Shown here piece after piece: positions 1-7,862 of a stretch of DNA of 64,000 bases; within the stretch, counting starts at the first letter, position 1; each line of letters begins with the position of its first letter. The translations under genes were made by a program, and so were the position numbers. This DNA comes from Muribaculaceae bacterium. GTDB lineage: Bacteria > Bacteroidota > Bacteroidia > Bacteroidales > Muribaculaceae. The notes under the pieces were generated by a model. The model ran no database searches. It was not told the DNA's origin and worked only from the letters and a program-made list of their open reading frames with translations. The DNA lies in contig JAFZRJ010000019.1 of assembly GCA_017619935.1 (NCBI GenBank), positions 62,001-126,000 on the forward strand. Reading direction: 5' to 3'.

Positions 1-113
1 GGGGGACGGCGTAGGCTATCGTCAGTGCCAGTGTCAGCGAAATGGCGTCGGAGAGGTCAAACAAGTGAACCGTCACCATCGCCAATATGGCTAACGCTAC
101 GACTTCAATCATG
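1..113 (-). CDS. Possible partial membrane protein, runs off the window edge
   Basis: The minus strand is open from just after the pyrH stop to position 1. From an ATG at 113 it encodes a strongly hydrophobic stretch (MIEVVALAILAMVTVHLF and onward) that looks like one or two membrane segments. The frame is open upstream of this ATG too, so the true start may be nearer 160. It would be downstream of pyrH in the same direction. I do not recognise a family, and only about 37 codons are visible. It could also be a non-coding open frame. Confidence 0.3.
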
Positions 114-170
114 AGCTGGAGCCGTTCAATGCCGTGTCTTGAACTGAAATTCAACTGTGCTTTATGAATA

Positions 171-887
171 TTATGAAGCGGTGACAATAGTGCCGATGGG
201 CTCGCCAGTCATCACCTTGCGCAAGTTGCCCACAACGTCCATGTTGAACACGTGGATGGGGAGGTTGTTCTCCTTGCACATGATGGTGGCGGTCATGTCC
301 ATGACTTTCAAGTTGCGACGATAAATTTCATCGTAGGTGATATGGTCAAACTTGGTGGCAGTGGGGTCTTTTTCGGGGTCGGCGGTGTAGATGCCGTCCA
401 CGCGGGTGCCCTTGAGCATCACATCGGCTTCAATCTCTATGCCACGCAGGGCCGAACCGCTGTCGGTGGTGAAGAAGGGGTTACCTGTTCCACACGACAT
501 GATTACGACTTTGCCTTGTTTCATGGCTTCGATGGCGCGCCACTTGCTGTATAGCTCGCCGAAGGGCACCATGTTGATGGCGGTGAGCACTTGTGACGGT
601 TGTCCGATGGCATCGAACCCCGACGACAGCGCAAGAGAGTTGATGACAGTGGCCAGCATACCCATTTGGTCGCCCTTTACACGGTCGATGCCTTGGGCTG
701 CACCGGCAAGGCCACGGAAGATGTTCCCTCCGCCAATGACGATGCCAACTTGCACGCCCATGTCAACAATCTCCTTGATTTGGGTGGCGTATTCAGCTAT
801 GCGTTGGGGGTCAATGCCGTATCCTTGGCCGGCTGCCAATGATTCTCCGCTCAATTTGAGCAGAATGCGTTTGTATCTCGGTTCCAT
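171..887 (-). CDS. pyrH: UMP kinase (uridylate kinase)
   Basis: PyrH phosphorylates UMP to UDP with ATP in pyrimidine nucleotide synthesis, in the cytoplasm, as a hexamer of amino-acid-kinase folds. The 238-residue length is normal for bacterial PyrH. The N-terminal KLSGESL motif, the GGGNIFRG glycine loop near residues 52-59, and the DPTATKFDHITYDE region with the following MDMTA stretch are all typical. The start MEPRYKRILL has a good promoter 30-60 bases upstream. A possible small membrane gene follows downstream. Other pyrimidine genes (pyrB, pyrI, thyA) lie about 45 kb away in the window, so this is not one operon. Confidence 0.98.
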   Translation of the reverse strand: MEPRYKRILLKLSGESLAAGQGYGIDPQRIAEYATQIKEIVDMGVQVGIVIGGGNIFRGLAGAAQGIDRVKGDQMGMLATVINSLALSSGFDAIGQPSQVLTAINMVPFGELYSKWRAIEAMKQGKVVIMSCGTGNPFFTTDSGSALRGIEIEADVMLKGTRVDGIYTADPEKDPTATKFDHITYDEIYRRNLKVMDMTATIMCKENNLPIHVFNMDVVGNLRKVMTGEPIGTIVTAS

Positions 888-916
888 ATCAGAATGAATT
901 TATAGAATATAATCGG

Positions 917-947
917 CAAAGTTACGAAATTATTCATAATCATCAAA
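917..947 (-). promoter_or_regulatory. Promoter of pyrH (Bacteroidetes type)
   Basis: On the minus strand a TTTG (944-947) is followed by 19 bases and TAACTTTG (917-924). This matches the Bacteroidetes -33/-7 pattern. The start codon of pyrH lies about 30 bases downstream. Confidence 0.75.
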
Positions 948-999
948 GGCTCAATCCATATTTGCTGGCGAGATGATTTCAGAAGAACGGTTATCGTGA

Positions 1000-1037
1000 C
1001 AAAAAATGAAGGCATGCCGTCGTGTCGGTATGCCTTC
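1000..1037 (-). terminator. Rho-independent terminator
   Basis: A hairpin with GAAGGCAT and CCG arms (1008-1037), two internal mismatched positions and a hexanucleotide loop is followed on the minus strand by a run of T (1001-1006). It would end the lepB-wbqC transcript and the candidate small RNA that starts near 1160. Confidence 0.75.
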
Positions 1038-1160
1038 ACATTGTCATGTAGCTCAGCTTTCACATTCTCATGCTATAGCCTTACCCATGACGTAGGGAAA
1101 TTTAGACTAAATGCATTTTTTTCACAACAACGATTCAAATCATTGTTGGTGTATGCTATT
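1001..1160 (-). ncRNA. Candidate small RNA between wbqC and pyrH
   Basis: A consensus promoter (1167-1198) and a strong terminator (1000-1037) on the same strand enclose about 160 bases with no ORF longer than a few codons. The interior holds an inverted repeat (AACAACGAT with ATCATTGTT, around 1123-1147). The 380-base gap 888-1267 is otherwise empty apart from the pyrH promoter. It could instead be a very short peptide gene or a degraded leader. No known family is recognised. Confidence 0.35.
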
Positions 1161-1166
1161 TCGCTG

Positions 1167-1198
1167 CAAATATAGACATAATTCTTGAATCGGCAAAA
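1167..1198 (-). promoter_or_regulatory. Orphan promoter driving the candidate small RNA
   Basis: On the minus strand TTTTG (1194-1198), 19 bases, then TATATTTG (1167-1174). The spacing and both boxes fit the Bacteroidetes consensus, but no ORF begins downstream before the terminator at 1008-1037. Confidence 0.6.
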
Positions 1199-1267
1199 CT
1201 TTATTTCAATTTTAATTTTTTAAATGGTTAAAAACCGTCTTTATGCTTGAGGATGGGCGGCGCATAT

Positions 1268-1870
1268 TCATTCCGCCATTTTCAGCAGGGTGAAGATGCC
1301 TTCGGGACCTTGGTTCATCATCAGGTCAAAAATGCTCAGGTTGGGAACAAATCCGTGACGTGACGCCCACACTTGATAATAGTTGACATCGTGAATGTTT
1401 TGGGTGTCAAGTAATGTCGGACAGTTGGCGGCGCTTTGGTCAAGAGGCAGATAATCAAAGGTGACAGGCAGTTGCATGAATTGAGTGACGAGTTCCTGCA
1501 CTTGTCGGTCGAAGTCAAGCAGTCTCAGTTGCCGGCCGTTGAAAATGGCTTCGAGTTCGTCAGCGACATAGTCAAAGTAAGGCGAACGGCCATAGGCTGA
1601 GTAAAGCGCGCCCCAATGTACGCGCCGCCAGTTGGCATGCTCGCTGATGAGCACCTCGTGCAGCGGTGTGGTCATGGTGCGGGTGTCGGCCTTGATGGGG
1701 ATGGTGAGTTGTTGCACCCCGTTGGGCCCGCACACGCTGTAGCGGTGGTGGCCGTGGCGCTGTGGCAGTCGGGTCTCGGCGGTGTCGATGACCACATGGC
1801 GGGAGGCAACGGCTGCGGCCCACCAGTGCAGGCCGTAGTCAAAGTGTGCCCGACGTGGCGTGCCGGTCAT
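1268..1870 (-). CDS. WbqC-like family protein
   Basis: The 200-residue protein matches the WbqC-like family (PF08889) by its overall pattern: an N-terminal HFDYGLHWW stretch, the PIKADTRTMTTPLHEV segment, and the NWRRVHWGALYSAYGRSPYFDYV block. Family members are found in O-antigen and surface-sugar loci, but the biochemical role is not firmly known. Here it overlaps the end of lepB by 4 bases (ATGA), so the two are translationally coupled, a pairing common in Bacteroidales. The link to signal peptidase may be only genomic. It is followed by the terminator at 1000-1037. Confidence 0.85.
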   Translation of the reverse strand: MTGTPRRAHFDYGLHWWAAAVASRHVVIDTAETRLPQRHGHHRYSVCGPNGVQQLTIPIKADTRTMTTPLHEVLISEHANWRRVHWGALYSAYGRSPYFDYVADELEAIFNGRQLRLLDFDRQVQELVTQFMQLPVTFDYLPLDQSAANCPTLLDTQNIHDVNYYQVWASRHGFVPNLSIFDLMMNQGPEGIFTLLKMAE

Positions 1871-3282
1871 TTTTTGTCGGGATTAGGAGTCTTGAGGATG
1901 CGGTTCCAACGGATGCCTCCACCCAGCAGCGACTTGTCCTTGTCAAAGGAGATGAGCACAATCATAGGAGTGCCCACGATGTGGTCTTCGGGAACGAATC
2001 CCCAGTAGCGCGAGTCGAGTGAGTTGTCGCGGTTGTCGCCCATCATCCAGTAGTAGTCCATCTTGAAGGTGTAGGTGGTGGTCTCCTTGCCATTGATGAA
2101 GATGCGTCCGTCTTTCACTTCCAGGTTGTTGCCCTCGTAGTTCTTGATGCAGCGTTCGTAGAGGGGTAATGAGCGGGTGTCGAGCCGTATAGTGACTCCT
2201 TTCTTGGGAATCCAGATAGGCCCGTAGTTCTCGTGAGTCCAGCCCAAGTCGGTGCCCAGAGGATAGGTGATGATGCTTTCACTGGGGTCGGCCACCATGC
2301 GCTCAATCAGTTTCACCCACTTATTGGCCGACAATTTCGCCTTCATGTCACTGGTAAGGGGCAGCAGGTAATCGAGTTGGCCCATGGGACTACCGTCAAT
2401 TAGATGGCGGTCTTCGAGGCTTATGCCGAGGTCTTCGTAGATGTCATCGCCGATGGGAGTTCCGTCGGTAACCACATGATAGAAGAACTGCACGTTCTCG
2501 GGTTGGGGCAGTGGCTTGCCGTCGATGCTCACCACACCGTCCTTGATGCTCAGTCGTTCACCGGGCAGACCCAGACAGCGTTTCACATAGTTGTCACGTC
2601 GGTCCACTGGACGGTAGATTACTTCGCCGAACATATCGGGATTACTCCACACGGCATCACGGCCTCGCTCGAAGGTGAGTGTGTAGTAGTCGGGGTTGGG
2701 GCACTTCACCGCCACAGTGTCGCCAGCGGGGAAGTTGAATACCACGATGTCGCCACGCTCAATGCTGCGCAATCCTTTCAGACGGTGGTATTTGAGTTGT
2801 GGATTGTCGATGTAACTCTTGCAGTTGAGTATGGGCAGTGTGTTCTGCGCCAGTGGAAAGTGCAGGGGCGTTTGCGGCACACGGGGCCCGTAAACGATTT
2901 TATTCACCCACAGGAAGTCGCCGGTGAGCAACGTCTTTTCGAGCGATGAGGACGGAATCTGGTAGTTCTGTCCCACAAACAAGAAGAGGAAATAAACCAG
3001 TACCAACGCATAAACGATGGCATCGACCCAGCTCATGATGGTTCGCGCCACGGGATTCTTCCAGCCCTTCCATCCCGACCAAGGGATGAATTGGGTCAGG
3101 TAGATGTCGGCTAGCAGAGGCAGACCCAACAACAGCCACGGGTTCCCCATCCACACGGTCCATGCCACATAGATGGCTGCTACAGTGCCGAAACGGGCCC
3201 AGCGGGTCCCTTTCACTCGGCCAAGTCGTTCACGCAGATTACCCGTTTGGGGCACATATTCTTCTTTTTTCTTTTCGCTCAT
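1867..3282 (-). CDS. lepB: Signal peptidase I
   Basis: LepB cleaves signal peptides from exported preproteins at the periplasmic face of the inner membrane (family S26). The 471-residue form is the long Bacteroidetes type. N-terminal hydrophobic segments lie around residues 30-65 and 88-104. The nucleophile is Ser113 in IPSSSLEKTLLTGD and the general base is Lys234 in YVKRCLGLPGE. The C-terminal box is MMGDNRDNSLDSRYWG. A long insert between the boxes is usual for this phylum. It is the first gene of a two-gene unit with wbqC. A possible -7 box (TAATTTTG on the minus strand, 3337-3344) lies about 55 bases upstream of the start. It would process the many signal-peptide proteins in this window. 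Confidence 0.97.
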   Translation of the reverse strand: MSEKKKEEYVPQTGNLRERLGRVKGTRWARFGTVAAIYVAWTVWMGNPWLLLGLPLLADIYLTQFIPWSGWKGWKNPVARTIMSWVDAIVYALVLVYFLFLFVGQNYQIPSSSLEKTLLTGDFLWVNKIVYGPRVPQTPLHFPLAQNTLPILNCKSYIDNPQLKYHRLKGLRSIERGDIVVFNFPAGDTVAVKCPNPDYYTLTFERGRDAVWSNPDMFGEVIYRPVDRRDNYVKRCLGLPGERLSIKDGVVSIDGKPLPQPENVQFFYHVVTDGTPIGDDIYEDLGISLEDRHLIDGSPMGQLDYLLPLTSDMKAKLSANKWVKLIERMVADPSESIITYPLGTDLGWTHENYGPIWIPKKGVTIRLDTRSLPLYERCIKNYEGNNLEVKDGRIFINGKETTTYTFKMDYYWMMGDNRDNSLDSRYWGFVPEDHIVGTPMIVLISFDKDKSLLGGGIRWNRILKTPNPDKK

Positions 3283-3422
3283 TACAAGTAGGTTTTAAAT
3301 TCCACCTGATGGTGGTCTTTTCAGTTTATTTCATCACAAAATTACTACATTTAATTCGCTCGGTCCTTCAAAACGCTAAAAATTAACAATTAATAAGGAT
3401 GGCTTTTGCCAAACCTCGCGTT

Positions 3423-4682
3423 TTAGCGATAGGTGAGGATGGAGCAGTTGTTGCTGGTGATGAGTTCTGCAGCAGCGCGGATTTGTTCGGCGGTGACCGC
3501 CATCACGCGGTCGATGGTCTTGTTCAGGTCTGGCGGAGTGCCCAAGTAAAGCATATTCTTTCCAGCGTTGAAGGCCATGAACTCGGCGCTGTCGGCAGCC
3601 ACAAGCAGTTGGCCGCAATATTGTTGTTTGTAGGATTGCAAGCGGTGCTCAGGAATATGGTGGCTGGCGAGATCGTGGGTGATGTGGTCAATGACGCGCA
3701 GACTCGACTTGACGTCGCTCACATCGCAGCCCAAGTAGATTTCCAGCAAGCCGCAGTCGCTGAACTGCGCCACACTGGATTCCACCGTATAGACATATCC
3801 GCGTCGCTCGCGCAACTGCACGTTGAGCAATGAGTTCATGCCCGGTCCACCCAGGATGTTGTTGAGCAGGGTGATGGCATAGCGGCGTGGGTCGTGGATG
3901 CCGGGCAATCGTGCGCCCACCACAGTGTGCGCCTGATGGCAGCCGATGTCGACTACCCGTTGTAACGGGTTGTTGAGCGGTGGCGTGACGCGAGGCATGC
4001 GTTGCAGGTCGCGATGGAGTGTGCCCAAGTGCTTCTCAGCCAGTCGCGCGACGCGTTTGGGCGATGTGTCGCCCACATAGAACAGTACCATGTTTTTGGG
4101 CGTGTAAAGGTGGTGCAGGTAGTCCATGCAGTGGTTCTGCGTGAGACCTCTCAGGTCGTTTTCCACACCCAGCACGTTGTGCCCCAGTTGGCTGCCTGCC
4201 AACACCAGGTCTTCGAAGTCATCATAGACGGCTTCGGCCGGCGTGTCGCGATAGGAAGCGGCTTCTTCCAGCACCACGTCTTGTTCTCTGGTGAGTTCAT
4301 CAATGGGAAAAATGGAGTTTTGCACAAGGTCGGCAATTAGTTCCACCGCCCTTTCCAGATGTTGGCTGGGGAAAATGGTGTAGAGCATGGTTTCCTCCTT
4401 GGTGGTGTATGCGTTGAGTTCGCCTCCCACCCGTTCCATGCGGTTAAGGATGTGCCAACTGCGGCGGTGTGTGGTGCCCTTGAAGATGGTGTGCTCCACA
4501 AAATGGGCCAGTCCATATTGCCCTTGGGCTTCATCGCGACTTCCCGCGCCCACCGCCAGCCCGCACCAGCTCACTGCCGACGGCCGGTTGACGTGCACAA
4601 TGCGCAGACCGTTGGATAGTTCGTAGGCTTGTATTTCCCTTTTGACTTCTCGCGTAACGTTTCTTGCCTCTTGTGTCATCAT
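3423..4682 (-). CDS. M16 family zinc metalloprotease (processing-peptidase-like)
   Basis: A 419-residue single-unit M16 peptidase. The inverted zinc motif HFVEH is at residues 60-64, with the distal glutamate in the VVLEEAASYRDTP stretch near residue 140. The C-terminal half has the usual non-catalytic fold with an R/Y pair in ERRGYVYTVESS. There is no signal peptide, so it is probably cytoplasmic, although M16 enzymes in Bacteroidetes can be periplasmic. Its start overlaps the stop of the S24 regulator by 4 bases (ATGA), so both are made from one message. The substrate is unknown. Confidence 0.93.
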   Translation of the reverse strand: MMTQEARNVTREVKREIQAYELSNGLRIVHVNRPSAVSWCGLAVGAGSRDEAQGQYGLAHFVEHTIFKGTTHRRSWHILNRMERVGGELNAYTTKEETMLYTIFPSQHLERAVELIADLVQNSIFPIDELTREQDVVLEEAASYRDTPAEAVYDDFEDLVLAGSQLGHNVLGVENDLRGLTQNHCMDYLHHLYTPKNMVLFYVGDTSPKRVARLAEKHLGTLHRDLQRMPRVTPPLNNPLQRVVDIGCHQAHTVVGARLPGIHDPRRYAITLLNNILGGPGMNSLLNVQLRERRGYVYTVESSVAQFSDCGLLEIYLGCDVSDVKSSLRVIDHITHDLASHHIPEHRLQSYKQQYCGQLLVAADSAEFMAFNAGKNMLYLGTPPDLNKTIDRVMAVTAEQIRAAAELITSNNCSILTYR

Positions 4683-5359
4683 AGTCTCGTGTCGAGGTGA
4701 AGAATTTGCTGCACCAGCATCAGTTCTCGGATGTCGCTTCGCAAGATGTCCATGTCGTCATAGTTGGGGTTGGCGCTTCGCAAAGTCACCATTTTGGGGT
4801 CAACGTGCTTGCGTACATATTTAATCATGCGATAGTCGTCGAGCAGCACCACATAGATTTGCCCCCAATAGATATATTGCATGTTGGACAATTCGCGCAG
4901 GGCCACATAGTCGCCGTTGCAAATCACGGGTTGCATGGAGTCGCCGTTCACTTTCACAATGCGGTGTTCGCTGCCAGCAATCTCGGGCAGGTCGATCCAC
5001 CCGATGATTTGGTCGTCGGTAAACATGAGCGAACGTGGCATGGCGCCGGCGGTCACGTCGATGTCATAGACAGGAGTGCCATGTCTCACGTCTTGCAGCG
5101 AGGTGGGCAACAGTTGCATTGCCGACGGAGTGACGGGCTTGGCGAAGGGTAGGTCGGTGCCGTCTTCCAGCCACTGTTTCGACACGCCCATGTTCACCAC
5201 GATTCGGTTGATGAGCGACTCGCTCACGGGTAGTCGGCCATTAAGATATTTCGACAGGTTAGACGTGTCCAGATCTATTTTCCGCGCGAAGTCGGCTTGG
5301 CGATAATTGAGCTCTTTCATCAGAAACTTGATGCGAGCGATGATGTCTTGTTCGTTCAT
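4679..5359 (-). CDS. XRE-family HTH regulator with S24 (LexA/CI-like) peptidase domain
   Basis: The 226-residue protein starts at MNEQDIIARI. The longer frame upstream is an antisense shadow of the Sel1 gene. Residues 5-65 form an XRE helix-turn-helix with the NYRQADFARKIDLDTSNLSKY pattern. Residues 95-215 form an S24 domain with Ser141 in NGDSMQP and Lys180 in YRMIKYV. A TAGAM sequence near residue 104 could be the self-cleavage site, but cleavage is not shown. Proteins of this type act as phage-like or stress repressors. Translational coupling to an M16 protease is unusual and suggests a regulator-protease pair. It is not a canonical LexA, because the DNA-binding domain is XRE rather than winged helix. 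Confidence 0.9.
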   Translation of the reverse strand: MNEQDIIARIKFLMKELNYRQADFARKIDLDTSNLSKYLNGRLPVSESLINRIVVNMGVSKQWLEDGTDLPFAKPVTPSAMQLLPTSLQDVRHGTPVYDIDVTAGAMPRSLMFTDDQIIGWIDLPEIAGSEHRIVKVNGDSMQPVICNGDYVALRELSNMQYIYWGQIYVVLLDDYRMIKYVRKHVDPKMVTLRSANPNYDDMDILRSDIRELMLVQQILHLDTRL

Positions 5360-5411
5360 GTTTTTATGTGTTTTTGAGGTAGGTAAATATAGTGTGAATG
5401 ATTTGGTGGTT

Positions 5412-5978
5412 TTACTTGATGAGTTCCAACAGCACTTTGGCATCGGCGTCACCCTCGCTGGCATCCTTGCGCAGTTTCTGCAAGATGTCCTTGCCGTCTT
5501 TATCGTCTTTGACGGCTTTTTTGGCGAGCGCTTTCGCTTTCGACTTATCGGCCGGCACCCCTTTGCCATGCAGGAAACACTTGGCGAGCGCCAGCATGGC
5601 TTTGGCGTTGTCTTGCTTGGCGGCTTTGGTGAACCAATCGACGGCTTTGGTGATATTTTTCTCTACACCCTCGCCGTTCTTGTAGCACTTGCCCAACTGG
5701 TATTGCGCCTTGGCGTGACCTTGTGCGGCCGCCTTTTGATACCAATAAACGGCCGTTTTGTCGTTTTCAGCCACTCCGTTGCCCTTGTCATAGCAAAGCC
5801 CCAAGCGGTACTGCGCCTTCTTGTGGCCTTTTTCGGCTGCTGGTTTCAACTTGGCGACGGCTTGAGTATAATGTCCGTTGTCATAAAGCTGCTTGCCTTC
5901 CTTGTACAGTTTTTCAACGTTCTGTGCACCGGCACACAGTGCTATGGTCATCATCAGGACAAATAAGAAATGCTTCAT
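5412..5978 (-). CDS. Secreted Sel1-repeat (TPR-like) protein
   Basis: 188 residues beginning MKHFLFVLMM, a clear signal peptide ending near AGA-Q. An ATG three codons upstream (5987) is an alternative start. After the signal come about three Sel1-like helical repeats with the AQYRLGLCYDKGNGV and AQYQLGKCYKNGEGV signature, then a lysine- and aspartate-rich C-terminus. Such repeats mediate protein-protein contacts; no enzyme activity is expected. Its likely promoter (6191-6222) is separated from the start by a 175-base palindromic insertion, which would give the mRNA a long structured leader. Confidence 0.88.
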   Translation of the reverse strand: MKHFLFVLMMTIALCAGAQNVEKLYKEGKQLYDNGHYTQAVAKLKPAAEKGHKKAQYRLGLCYDKGNGVAENDKTAVYWYQKAAAQGHAKAQYQLGKCYKNGEGVEKNITKAVDWFTKAAKQDNAKAMLALAKCFLHGKGVPADKSKAKALAKKAVKDDKDGKDILQKLRKDASEGDADAKVLLELIK

Positions 5979-5989
5979 CGCAATCATAA

Positions 5990-6164
5990 GGTGGGTTCTA
6001 TAAATTAATAAAAAGTTGAGATGGGTTCTTGGCTGTTTTTGTTTCTTTTCGGCGTCTGTTGCGTCAAATCATTGCAACATAGCCCGCTATGCCGCTGCTG
6101 CTTTAACTTCGCGTCTGCTCGAAAACAAATCAAAAACATCTCAAGTTAATTTATAGAACCCACC
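5990..6164 (+). mobile_element. MITE-like palindromic insertion
   Basis: The element starts and ends with perfect 19-base inverted repeats, GGTGGGTTCTATAAATTAA (5990-6008) and its complement (6146-6164). Further inside, the arms still match in patches (TTGAGATG, a TTTTTG run, and TTTTCG near the GCGTC/GACGC motif). A central hairpin CATAGC-CC-GCTATG sits at 6078-6091. ATAA flanks both ends (5986-5989 and 6165-6168), possibly a 4-base target duplication. No ORF is inside. It occupies most of the gap 5988-6440. Confidence 0.7.
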
Positions 6165-6190
6165 ATAAAAAGGGTGTTGATTAATCGCTG

Positions 6191-6222
6191 CAAAGTTACC
6201 ACATTTTATGGTAATATGCAAA
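6191..6222 (-). promoter_or_regulatory. Promoter of the Sel1-repeat gene
   Basis: On the minus strand TTTG (6219-6222), 20 bases, TAACTTTG (6191-6198). The predicted transcript start near 6184 lies upstream of the MITE-like element, so the element is transcribed as a 5' leader of about 200 bases. Confidence 0.65.
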
Positions 6223-6281
6223 TTATATAGAGCAAATTTTATATATTTTGCCAAATTAAAGAAAAAATTCTTCATTTTGAA

Positions 6282-6311
6282 TTGCCCATTGCCGATTATT
6301 TACTACCTTTG
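6282..6311 (+). promoter_or_regulatory. Promoter of metK
   Basis: TTG (6282-6284), 19 bases, TACCTTTG (6304-6311) on the plus strand. This gives a transcript start near 6318, about 120 bases before the metK start, leaving room for the structured leader. Confidence 0.7.
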
Positions 6312-6328
6312 CAGCGAATTACTAACCA

Positions 6329-6422
6329 AGTGGAAAAATTTGGCTGCTTGCAACCACTCAAAAAAATGCTAAAACTGCGATAATCCCACAACGTATTATC
6401 CTCTACATTAGCATTTTTCCAC
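6329..6422 (+). promoter_or_regulatory. Candidate SAM-II-like riboswitch in the metK leader
   Basis: P1 can form between AGTGG (6329-6333) and CCACT (6354-6358). Its loop ends TTGCAA, directly before the 3' arm, as in the SAM-II/SAM-V pseudoknot class. Downstream is AAATGCTAAAA (6364-6374), resembling the conserved GCUAAA core. A later segment, TTAGCATTTTTCCAC (6408-6422), is complementary both to GTGGAAAAAT (6330-6339) and to AATGCTAA (6365-6372). It could therefore act as a switching strand that opens the aptamer. The position before the SAM synthetase gene fits feedback by SAM. The alignment to SAM-II is by eye, and the TA/G spacing before GCTAAA is shorter than in the class I remember. 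Confidence 0.55.
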
Positions 6423-6440
6423 ATTAAAAAAATTGGAAAA

Positions 6441-7730
6441 ATGAATTATTTGTTTACGTCCGAATCAGTTTCGGAAGGCCATCCCGACAAGGTGGCCGAT
6501 CAAATCAGTGATGCCATTCTCGACCAGTTTTTGGCCTACGACCCCGAGTCGAAGGTGGCATGTGAAACGCTGGTAACCACCGGTCAAGTGGTTATTGCCG
6601 GCGAGGTGAACAGCAAAGCGTATGTAGATTTGATGTCCACGGCCCGTAATGTGATTGAACGCATCGGCTATGACCGCAGCGAACTCATGTTTGACGGGGC
6701 TGCCTGTGGTGTGTTCAGCGCGCTGCACGAACAGTCGCCCGACATCAATCGTGGCGTGGTGCGTGCCACGCCCGAGGAACAGGGTGCCGGAGACCAGGGC
6801 ATGATGTTCGGTTATGCTTGCAATGAAACCCCGTCGCTGATGCCGCTCACCCTCGACTTGTCGCACCGCATTTTGCGGGAATTGGCCGCTATCCGTCGGC
6901 AGGGTGAGGTGATGCGTTATCTGCGCCCCGACGCAAAGAGCCAGGTCACTGTGGAGTACGACGGTGAGACCCGTCGCCCGGTGCGAATCCACACCATCGT
7001 GGTGAGCACCCAGCACGACGAGTTCTTGCACCCTGCGGCTGGTCAGTCGCAGGAAGAGGTTGACAAGGCAATGCTCGCCCGCATTAAAACCGATGTGGAA
7101 ACGATTCTGTTGCCGCGCGTCATCGCCCAGTTGTCGCTCGAAGTGCAGTCGCTCTTCGACTCAGAACTCATTCTCCATGTCAATCCCACCGGCAAGTTTG
7201 TCATTGGTGGCCCTCATGGTGATGCCGGACTCACAGGACGCAAAATCATCGTTGACACCTACGGTGGGCGCGGTGCTCACGGTGGGAGAGCCTTCAGCGG
7301 GAAAGACCCCAGCCAGGTCGATCGCAGCGCTGCTTACGCTGTCCGTCACATTGCCAAGAATGCGGTAGCGGCTGGTGTCGCCGACGAGATGTTGGTGCAG
7401 GTGGCCTATGCCATTGGGGTGGCGAAGCCAGTGAGTTTCTTTGTGAATACTTTTGGCACAAGTCATGTGAAGCAGAGCGATGCTCAGATTGCAGAAATGT
7501 TGTCGACAATCTTCGATATGACCCCAGCGGCTATTGAGAGCCGGTTGAAACTGCGGAATCCCATTTATGAGGAAACAGCCGCATACGGCCACATGGGTCG
7601 TGATCCGCAGGTGGTGACCAAGCACTTCCATTCGCAATATGAGGGCGACCGCACGGTGCAAGTGGAACTGTTCACATGGGAAAAACTTGACTATGTCGAC
7701 GTAATTCGCAAAGCATTCGCGATGGATTGA
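6441..7730 (+). CDS. metK: S-adenosylmethionine synthetase
   Basis: MetK makes S-adenosylmethionine from methionine and ATP in the cytoplasm. The 429-residue protein starts [21 protein letters not shown]. Recognised motifs are GHPDK at the N-terminus, the [10 protein letters not shown] nucleotide loop, the [21 protein letters not shown] signature and the [11 protein letters not shown] segment that follows it. Length and motifs are normal for the Bacteroidetes form. The start is preceded by a 120-base leader with riboswitch-like pairing. The gene stands alone, with a secreted-protein gene about 130 bases downstream. Confidence 0.98.
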   Translation: MNYLFTSESVSEGHPDKVADQISDAILDQFLAYDPESKVACETLVTTGQVVIAGEVNSKAYVDLMSTARNVIERIGYDRSELMFDGAACGVFSALHEQSPDINRGVVRATPEEQGAGDQGMMFGYACNETPSLMPLTLDLSHRILRELAAIRRQGEVMRYLRPDAKSQVTVEYDGETRRPVRIHTIVVSTQHDEFLHPAAGQSQEEVDKAMLARIKTDVETILLPRVIAQLSLEVQSLFDSELILHVNPTGKFVIGGPHGDAGLTGRKIIVDTYGGRGAHGGRAFSGKDPSQVDRSAAYAVRHIAKNAVAAGVADEMLVQVAYAIGVAKPVSFFVNTFGTSHVKQSDAQIAEMLSTIFDMTPAAIESRLKLRNPIYEETAAYGHMGRDPQVVTKHFHSQYEGDRTVQVELFTWEKLDYVDVIRKAFAMD

Positions 7731-7862
7731 TTACAGTGTCTGTAGCCTTTTCAACACTTCTGCAAATGGAATTCGGCATATTTACCGATATTGGCTGCAA
7801 ATCGTGATTCAATATTTGCATTACCTTTGCACGTTATTATAAATAATAAAAATTTTAAGCGT

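Noticed and set aside
391..897. Long plus-strand frame antisense to pyrH
   Set aside because: It is a shadow of a clearly conserved gene. Composition is odd and there is no promoter or start signal.
5360..5569. N-terminal extension of the S24 regulator frame (70 codons upstream of 5359)
   Set aside because: It overlaps the Sel1 gene in another frame, is rich in Lys/Arg/Ser without a family pattern, and the HTH domain starts right after MNEQDIIARI.
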